Part shown: positions 33,634 through 43,000 of the stretch, in pieces
How the letters are laid out: the number at the start of each line of letters is the position of its first letter
Position numbering within the stretch: the stretch's first letter is position 1
NCBI GenBank assembly: GCA_963921425.1
Contig: OY992834.1
Span: 21,651,923 to 21,715,922 of the forward strand
Direction: 5' to 3'
DNA length: 64,000 bases
Source of the DNA: Dryas octopetala
Taxonomy: Eukaryota > Streptophyta > Magnoliopsida > Rosales > Rosaceae
The notes under the pieces: generated by a model
What the model saw: only the letters and a program-made list of their open reading frames with translations
Told to the model about the DNA's origin: nothing
The model's database searches: none
Program-made: the position numbers and the translations under genes

Positions 33634-35579
33634 CTAGTAATAAATCTTGAGGTGTTCAGCATTCCAGCTATACTTGAGAGGTTTCCCGGTCAGAGTGGCT
33701 AAGTTGTAAGTGTCAGGCTTGACTATGCCTGTGACTCTGTAGGGTCCAGTCCAGTTAGGATCGAATGAGCTCTCCTTGATGGCCAGAGGGTTCTTGTTCA
33801 TGACGAGGTCGTCCAATCCGAAACTTCTTGGTTTGACCCTTTTGTTGTAGTATTTGGCTACCTTCTGTTGGTAGGCAGCTCGGCAGAGATTGGCATCGGT
33901 TCGCCTTTCTTCGATTATGTCCAGGCCGAGCCGAAGTCCGGTATCGTTGGCCTCAGGGTTGTACGTGTCGGTCCGGAATGAAGGAGTCCCAATTTCGACC
34001 AGAACAACAGCATCGACACCAAACTCCAATGCGTACGGCGTTTCCTTTGTCGAAGTCCGATAGGAAGTTCGGTAGGACCATAATACCTCTGGTAGGAGTT
34101 CTGGCCAATTTCCCTTAGCGTTATCAAGCTTGGACTTCAGGGTCTTTTTGATGATCTTGTTGACTGCCTTGACCTGTCCGTTTGATTGCGGATGGTAAGG
34201 GGCTGCAAAGCGCAGGTTGATGTTCAAACGTGAACAAAAACTTCTAAATTTTTTACAGTCGAACTGTTTGCCGAACCGGCATATGATGTTCTTCCACACA
34301 AAAGTTTCCATCCGTTCGGCCATAGTGGTAGCTAGGGGTTCAGCTTCGGCCTATTTGGTGAAGTAGTCGACTGCTACTACGGTTATCGTGACTTGTCCCT
34401 TTGCCTTCGGCATAGAGCCGATCAGATCGAGTCCCCACTGTGTGAACGGCCAGGGACTGGATATAGAGGTCAGCAATTGAGGAGGCTGATGGGAGACCGC
34501 GGCGAACTGTTGGCATTTGACACAAGTGCGGGATAGATGATCCGCATCTTTGTTCAACGTAGGCCAAAAGTAACCCTGTCTGATCATCTTGTAGGCAAGG
34601 GCTCTTCCTCCAGAGTGGTTCCCGCATATCCCTTGATGGATTTCCTTTAGCACATCCTGACCCTCTTGAGGCATGACGCACCGCAGGTAGGGTAGGGAGA
34701 AACTCCTCTTGTAGAGCTGACCATCGATGATGCTGAACCGAGCCGATCTTGTTTGACGAGACGTGCCTTGTCCTTTTTCGGGGGAAGAATCCCGGAAACC
34801 AAGTAGTCGGTGATCAGCGTCATCCAATTCGGTTCGGTATCGGTCTGCATGACGGTGGCCTCGTCTTCGGAGGTGCTAGGTCTGTTCAGGATTTCGACTG
34901 GGACATGTCTAGCAGATCCGATATCTGTGACTGTGGCCAAGCGTGCTAGGGCATCGACTCTGCAGTTTTCTACCCTCGGGATTTGGGATACCTTGTATTC
35001 TTGAAACCCCCTGAGTAGTGATCGGGTCTTCTCGAGATAGGCCGTCATGCTTGGTTCTCGAGGCTCGTACTCTCCCAATATCTGGTTGAGGACGAGTTGG
35101 GAGTCGCTGAAGATGTTCAGTTTAGTTGCCCCGAGCTCCCTTGCCAATTTGGCCGGCGATGAGTGCTTCATACTCTGCTTCATTGTTGGAGGCTTGAAAT
35201 TTGAAGCGGAGAGCATACTTCACTACGACTTGTTCTGGGGAGATCAAAACCAGTCCGGCTCCGCTTCCCATAGCGTTGGAAGATCCGTCCACGTATAAGG
35301 TCCAAGTGATGAGATCAGCTTGGGTACGAGCTCCTCAGCTTGTTCTACCTGTTTAGTGAGCAGCTCATTGTTTTGCTTGAGAAGTGCATTCTCAGCGGCT
35401 AAGTGTCGTTGGTTCTCCCTGAGGAGCTTGTGAGCAGCCTTTATCTTCAAGGGAGCCTTAGACTTAGCTAGTTTAGCGAGATGTGCTCTTCTCGTTTTTT
35501 CGGATGTCTCAGGCTCATGTTGTTGATTGTCTTGGGATCCTCCTAAGGAAGAGCTGCTGTCACGAAAGATGGTAGTCAT
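33634..35579 (-). pseudogene. gag-pol remnant of element B
   Basis: Starts MTTIFRDSSSSLGGSQ at 35579, like A. At about 35325 the gag coiled coil is joined to the second RNase H (SNNEAEYEAL and IFSDSQLVLNQIL are visible), so the rest of gag, protease, RT and the first RNase H are absent. Frame changes follow near 35150 and 34740. The integrase zinc finger (NHSGGRALAYK...CVKCQQFA) is present. A TAG at about 34351 replaces the Trp codon after VDYFTK. The sequence around the second catalytic Asp (IADN) is deleted between 34270 and 34290, so the enzyme would be dead. The C-terminus ends at the same place as A. Confidence 0.9.
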
Positions 35580-35661
35580 GACGTAGGGATTGTGATAGTA
35601 GTGATTTGTTGAAGGAAGAGCTTAACACTTGTGAAGATGAACACAATGGCTAAAGATGATC

Positions 35662-35679
35662 TTCCCACAGACGGCGCCA
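35662..35679 (-). promoter_or_regulatory. primer binding site, element B
   Basis: On the minus strand, TGGCGCCGTCTGTGGGAA, identical to element A and 3 bp from the LTR. Confidence 0.85.
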
Positions 35680-35682
35680 ATC

Positions 35683-36732
35683 TGTTGATGCAAATTTTTG
35701 TAAGATAGATGCAACAACTTAGAGAGGATGATCTGGCTGATTGGAAGCCCTGCTAGATGATGAAGTGGATGTTGATTCGAGATCTTCCTGCACGAACACA
35801 AGATCAAAGGAGAAGGACCGGTGTGGTACCAGCCAAATACGCTCCGATGATGAAGTCAGTGATGTGTATTTGGAGATGTTTGTGTAAGAGCAAGGAAGAA
35901 CAAGTGATGAACTTGGGAGAATAAGGAAGAACAAGGTAAGATTTTCTGGGTTTATTCTCAGCAAGTGGTGTATTTTGATAGGCTTTTTGTGAGTGAGGTT
36001 ATGTATGTAGATCTCCCATTTTTGTGCACATAAGTCAGCTTATATAGGCAAAGAAAGTGGTGAAAGGTAAGTTACCTGCATGAGAGTGAATGGTTGAGAG
36101 GTGGCCACGCGTTCGGCCAGGAATAGTAGTATGCACAGCTACCCACCTCCTTTGCATTCAATGCTACATTGAATGCAAGGATGGAAGATCAAATAGGATG
36201 CCCTAATAGTTATGGCTGTGAGCTGGGATATCCCATCTGTAAGAGAGCCATGCCAGAGATATTCGGGTAAGGCGGTTCGTCCTGACTCCAATCTTCTAGA
36301 ATGGCGGTGGGATCCGAGCCGAGCCGAGCCGATCATAGATATGTATATGCAAGTATGAAACATATCCACATTCGGATCGGGCATAGGTGAACTGATCCAG
36401 ATAGTCTCGACGTATGATGTGACAGTCGTTGCTCGACTGTAGCCCGTTGTCCGAGAAGATGATCGCCAAGAGCCGAGCCGAACCGAACTGGGATAACCAA
36501 GAAAAGATGAACACTCAATTCTTAAGAGATCTTCAAATCGGGTCGGATCGGACGTGGGAGGTTCGCCGGGATGAACCGATCCGAGCTGGTAATGAAAATG
36601 TTGCCGAGCTGATATAGTGACGTGGAGGTCTGAGTTTGACCGTTGAAAAAGTCAAAGCCTGAAGTTGGATCTGACCAGCCACGTGTCGATCCATGATTGG
36701 TTGTTAAATCCATGTGGGTTTATCCACAAACA
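35683..36732 (-). repeat. 5' LTR of element B
   Basis: 1,050 bp; the minus strand starts TGTTTGTGGATAAACCC like element A. It is followed by the GGTTG target duplication. Confidence 0.95.
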
Positions 36733-36737
36733 GGTTG

Positions 36738-37727
36738 TCTTTTGTAATGCAATATTTTCTTAGTAGAATATATTGCCTGTGGACTTAAAAGCAATTGTCA
36801 AAGTACGTAAAGTTGTTGTATCTTTATATCTTGCTTATTTACATGTTGTTATCAATTTTATTTTTCTTGTCCATTTTATTTTTCTGCTGATGCGCAGAGG
36901 GAAGAAGTAGTTGTGCTGCTGGCTTGAATAATCAATGCATTAGTGGAATGAGTTTGGTGCGATTGCAGCGATGCAGCAAATAAACAATGCAAAAGTTGCC
37001 AGGAGCTCAACAGTGGATTGGTGGAATACTGATGATTATTCCTCATGCGCGAATCAGAAGAGGAAATGGAAGCTGCGTCAGAGGAGAGAAGAATACCTGA
37101 GCCCACCCCACAGCCACCGAAGGGTCGGCAAGCCGCCGAGGGGTCGCCCAGCCACCGCCGAGGGGTCGGCAAGCCGCTGAGGGTCGCCAGCCTTGCTGCC
37201 TGCTTCACATGTGCTGCTGGTTTGTTCAACGCGCCCATGCTGCTGAAAAGTTTGGTTCCACGTGATTTGTTCCTCTGCAAATGCATGTTCCACTTCAGAT
37301 GATTTGATTAATATGGTTTGAATGCATTGCATTGCTGTTCTAATGCCACAACCTCACCTAATGGTGATCATACTTCATAAAAGATTTAAACAAAAGCAAG
37401 TGAATACATAGCTCATAGATTGCATTATTAATCAGATTAAGTTGTATCCTTGCAGTGAAAAAATGATGGGATGTTGCCATTTTATTTTAAAAACTTACAT
37501 ACACCAAATAAACAACAAAATAACCTAAAAGAAGAAGGAAAACTAATAAAAACAAAAAATTACTTAAAAGTTAAAAATAAGGAAATAAAACCTTAAAAAT
37601 ACTAATTTTATTGAAAGACTAGGATTAAGAATGTATAATTTAGAAGTAAAATAAAGGTATAAAATGTGTCCAACACTTTGACTTGTTGATTTTTCTATTA
37701 TTGCTCTTGTCCATGTGGCAAGGCTAG
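36738..37727. other. unassigned sequence with a GC-rich repeat patch
   Basis: No recognisable gene. 37105-37190 is GC-rich with two copies of a motif containing GAGGGGTCGGCAAGCCGC. Frames across it have no domain and run on both strands. Confidence 0.45.
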
Positions 37728-40045
37728 TGTGAAAACCCATGTTTTTGTTTTTATTTTTGTAAATAGAAAATTTTAATAAATTTATTGTTTTAAATAAATT
37801 CTGAATTTTTTTTTTTGGGGCTGAAAATATTAGAATTAAACCCATATTCTCAAAAACTCATAAAACAGCTCATTCCCTCAAAACCCAAAATCAAACCCAG
37901 CCAAAAAAAATTTTTAAACGTTGCAACTCATCTTCTTCCTCTTGCTTGCTTGTCCCTCTTCTTATCATCTTCTCATGTTTATCTTCTATAATCATGACTT
38001 GCTCACTCATTAACCTATGAAGAGCTGTCTAAGGTAAACTATAAGCAGCTGGGTGGAACCTAGAATTAGCTAGGATGAGGATTATGCACTCTAGAATGGT
38101 GAGTAAGGCAAGCTATAGAGCTGGAGGTGTAGCTCTCTAAAATGGTGGTGGACAAGCTATGGATCTACATAATAGGAGGTGGAGAATTTCAGAGAATTAG
38201 AAATCAAATTCCCTACTTCTTACAGCACATAGAAGTCAATTTGGTTTTTGATTTCTTTCCCTATAAATAGATAGGATGCTCTGTTATAATTTCCATTGAC
38301 AAGTTCAGAGCTTCTTTACACCAAAAGGGAGGTAAACATAGGAAGGCTACAGTTCTAGAGCAAGAAAGCTAAGAATTCTGGAAGAGAAAAGGAAGTAAGG
38401 TTTGAATTTCATAGCTTTCTTTTTAAAATTCTTTTTTTTTTTTCTGAAAATGGTTTTGGGTGTCCAAATCAATTTTCAAAATCTTGTTTTAGATTCCAAT
38501 TTTTATGTTTTTGTAGTCTAAATTCAAAGTTATATTGTTATTAAGTTATTCAGACCCCTTAGATTCAATTTTATTGCTTTAAGTTCGAAAAGAAGTGGAG
38601 GGAAAAATTTTCATAAATTCTGGAAAAACTTTCGTTAGATTCGGACCCTCAACTTTGAATGACGATTTCTCTCAAACCTAAGCTCCGTGTTTGAAAACCA
38701 ATATATGGTTGGAAAGCTGGTTGTATAAGCTTTTCAACGAGTATTTATTTGTCAAATTTTGTTGAGTTTTGATGAGTCAAAACTAGGTTCAAAAACAGCT
38801 TCATGAAATTGTCAAAATTCTGCATTTTGGCTGACGAAGATGATGAACAGTGTTACTGCTCATGCCCACTCGCACCACCGGAGAGTGGCGGCGCGTGGGG
38901 CTATTTCCGGCCAGTTCTTTGGCCTATTCTCATTCCATCTTTTCGTTCTGAATCCAATGGAATTGGTTTCGAGACCATCCGAGACCCGTAACTTTGTGTG
39001 TGAATTACACTCTCTCTTTTTGGAGAGTAAAAAAATAAATAAAATAAAATCTAATTAATATTTTATTTTCTTTTATGTACTTGTATGTTCGGGTTAGACT
39101 CGGAAGTGTTATTTGAAGCTCGGAATCAAGGTAGGGAATATTTGGGGAACTTCTAAGATTGAAATTTTGACTTTATTAAACTTTGTGATATTTATGTGAC
39201 TTTATGTGAGTTATATGTTAAATGTTCTATCTCATTTTATTTGACATATTTGAATTTATTATCAATTAAATTTTATTATATGATTATTTGCATTTGGGCA
39301 TGAAAGTGAGTATGGAAGTTGTTGGGAAAAGAAAAGTATGGAATTATTGGAAGTTTTTGTGTAGTTGAGTCCGAACTCTTGGTAGGTACCAGATCTCAGG
39401 TCAGCCCAGTTTGCGCAATGTTTTTATCGGGTAATTCGGGACTAGCGACAGGGAGAAGGACAAGATGACTAGCAAAAATAGGAATTTAGGTTGATGGTAT
39501 TTTGGGTGTTAGTCTATATATTGAAACACTCAGAAACACAATGGTAAAATGCACGGTATGGTATGTGCGGTCTATTTGTTTTAATATATAGGTTAACGGG
39601 AATAGAAATAGTGGATCGAGTTGGCATTACATCAAACATTATTTATATTTATCATGTAATATTTTCTTGTCACTTAGTTTAGTTTAGTCAATTGTTCATG
39701 AGAAGAGTTTCTCTACTGAGCTAAGGTTGCTCACCTCTTTATAGATTTTGCAGGTATTGAAATGGAGACTTAAAATTACTGAAGCAAGAGAACATAATGT
39801 ATATATGTATAAAGTTGTGTGGTGTGCTAGAATAAGGGACTCCCAGTGAGTAGTTTATGTAAAATATGATTTTGTGTAAATTATGTACAATATAATTAAT
39901 GTAAGTATTTGTTTATTAATTGTTTTTAGGTACTTATTTATTATTTTTGTCATATCTTGATTTTACAAATTTTATTTCTTTAATTAAGATATGATTCACA
40001 CCTTAACTCAATAAAATTAAATTAGTATGAATTGGGGCATGACAG
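37728..40045 (+). repeat. putative solo LTR or LTR-like tract
   Basis: Bounded by TGTGAAAACCCATG and GGGGCATGACA, that is TG...CA. It contains sequence typical of long plant gypsy LTRs, such as GGTTGGAAAGCTGGTT followed by CTTTTCAACGAG, and GGTACCAGATCTCAGGTCAG at about 39386. Flanks GCTAG and GCTGA agree only in part, so the ends are uncertain. No coding domain. Confidence 0.4.
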
Positions 40046-40095
40046 CTGAGGAGCTGACACATGGCAATTAATTTATTGGTACCAACACTATAGCT

Positions 40096-43000
40096 TCATA
40101 GAGAACGAGGTTTGAAACAAGCACGCATGGTAGTTTTCATCCACGATTCTCCCTTTTCCAATGAACCTTTATGTTCTTCAATAAATATATCTTTAGGCGT
40201 TTTACCTTCTGAGTTTTTCATCTCTTCGTACGAAGGTGGAACAACCTTTTTCACTTCCTGCAATCAGTAATATGAGGCATTATGTATGGAATTGGTAAAC
40301 ATAGAGAACTAACTACATAATTAAATTTGTAACTTGAAATATCATATATATATATACAAAAAAAAATTTCTTATCAGAAAATTCGAGAATTTGTATAAAA
40401 TATTAAGTTGTGAATCAAGATCATGTTAATTCTAAACTGTTTCATTTTTAAAAGACGATTAATTAGTAGAAAAAATGTAGAGTATGTATTTAAATGACAT
40501 TTGTTTTATTATATGATTATCATTCAACGGATTAGAACATGGTGTCTTATTGAATCCAAACAAATAAGTATCTTAGCATGTATGTATCTCTATCTATACA
40601 ATACGAATTTGGACATTTTTTGAGAGAGATAAAGAGATAAAGGGATAGAGAGGGTAGTGAGGACTTGTAGCTCTAGCGGTAGAGCATTTTATCTCACTCA
40701 TAGAAAGATTTCAAGTCTCGCATCTCGTATCCTAATTATAAAATAAGTAAATAAATAAATAAAAAAAGAGAGAGAGAGAATTAAGCAAAGGATGTTTACC
40801 TCAAACCATAATAAGTCTCGTTGCATTTGAAAGGCAGGTCCAGACAGGATATTTAATTGATGTGGTGGAGCTAACTTTGCCGCCAAATGCAATATGTTAT
40901 TATTCTTATGATCATTGTAAGAGAGTATGATATCCTTGTATAAACCGAACTCAAATATCAGATTGAAGATACTTGCATGACGGTACATAACTGCAATGTG
41001 AAATAAACTCCGATTGCACTCATCTGTTTCCCATATCAAACTAGGGTAAGAACCAATAAGCTCAGCCACAAATTCATAATTTCCTAATTTTGCTGCGATA
41101 AATAGTGCATGTGAGGGCTTTCTTATAATGTCGGTCTTGTCACCTCTCCATAAAACTTCCTTCAAAAGGCATTTTAATAATTGAAGGCCGGAAGTTCTTG
41201 TGTTCTTTCCCTTATTTATACCTTCAACAAGTAAAAAACAAGTTAGTTTTTGACAATTGAGTTCCAACTAATATCTTTCTTTAACTTGCTAAGGTTAACT
41301 TTAATTGTACAAATATCGATATCGATATCTCTATTCTTTCCCTTTTTTTTTGGCCAAGATCTCTATTCATTCCTTAATTATATGAAAATATCTACACTTT
41401 TTTAACCTATAAGTACATAGGATTGACTTTATAATTAAACAAAAATAAAAAAGAAAATCATCATAATAGATATTAATTATGCAATGCTTGCAATGTAAGC
41501 TAATTGATAATGATGACAATTTCAGCACCTTACAATAACACCATTCAAAATTAACCAACCAGATATATATATATATATATATTGAGGGTTTGATTATGTA
41601 TATTCTATGTGGTTGGTTTAAAAATACCAAAGATATCATCTTAACTTAGTCGGATTATAATTGACTAGTATTGACCCGAACACCAAATTATATGCATGAC
41701 ATGTACAAAATAGGAATAGACTAGATTGCTATCCATACTCATCGAGTCAAGGAAAGAGATGATGAAGCTTTTCCATCTTGAACTTTTGATGGAAAATGCT
41801 GAAGGCTTCCCAGCCAACAAATGCAATGCTGTCTCGTTATTCATGTCACGAGCCACTGCAAGCTCCGGGTAGTCCTGAAGCATTTTCAAGGCAAATACTG
41901 CATATACAGTAAACAACAATGAAGATAGTTAATTTGAAATCAATTTTTTCTTTTTAAAATGTTGCTCCTGGTTCCTATTTTAAGAATATGTCTTCTTTTT
42001 TCTTTCTTTTTCATTTTTCAAATTTTAATTGGTTGTTTATTTTACCATTTTACCCTCTAATAATAATATTTTTGTAGGTTGACATTTTAGTTAAGTATGG
42101 GCATTTTTTTTTTTTTGGTAAAAGGGCAGGCCAAAGCCCAAAGAACACAAAAAACTAGCCTTTAACTAAACAGGGTCTCCCAAGACCCAGACCATCAGCC
42201 AACACCAGACTAGCAATGGAGGGAGGGGGGGTCACAAAAAGATGACATCCAAGGTCCAAATCATGACCAAGAGCAGCAAGCCCATCAGCCACACAGTTCT
42301 GTTCACGAAACACATGCCGCACTACACAAGTCCATTGTCTGCTGAGTAATTCCTTACAACTACTAACAATGCTAAATAGGGGATAATTAACCTCAAGAGG
42401 AGTCTGTAAAAGGGACACAGACACAGCAGAATCCAACTCCACCTCAAGCATTCTAATCCCAGAATCCCAAGCTAAACGGAGGCCAGTGTATAGACCCCAT
42501 AGCTCAGCATCAAGAACACCTCCACTACCCAAATTATAAGCAAACCCTATAATCCACGCACCAGAAGCATCACGAAGAACTCCACCTGCACAAATTCTAC
42601 CAACATCCCTTCTCAGACTACCATCAGTATTAATCTTATACCAATCAATTGGAGGCCTCACCCAATAAACCATAAGAGACTTCTTAGAACCCAACACAGC
42701 CTGACCATCATTAGCCATATACCACTCATTAGTACATTTCCTAATCAACGCTTGAGGCTCAAGAGGCAATTGAAACCCAGGTTCAAAAATATATTTACAC
42801 CTCCACTTCCAAATAAACCAAAGAGCCATAGCAAAAAGACAAGGCCAAGGCAAGCCATTAGACAAGCAAACTTTAGATTTTAAATTCTGAAACAACCACT
42901 CCTGAAAACCAGCAGTAAGAGACATAGAAAACTCCTCATTCCAATTCATGGCAGCCCAAATACGCATAGAGAACCTGCAACTTTTAAGCAAATGCTCCAA

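Larger units (their letters stand above)
28203..36732 (-). mobile_element. Tat-lineage retrotransposon, element B (internally deleted)
   Basis: 8,530 bp, same family as element A but reversed, flanked by a perfect 5-bp target duplication GGTTG (28198-28202 and 36733-36737). LTRs, primer site, polypurine tract, 71-bp repeats and antisense gene are present. Relative to A about 4 kb is missing: the gag N-terminus is fused to the second RNase H at about 35325. LTRs differ at many sites and by an indel, so B is older than A. It cannot be autonomous. Confidence 0.95.

Noticed and set aside
40658..40740. A functional tRNA gene
   Set aside because: A- and B-box-like motifs are degenerate and no cloverleaf can be formed; a SINE-like remnant fits better.
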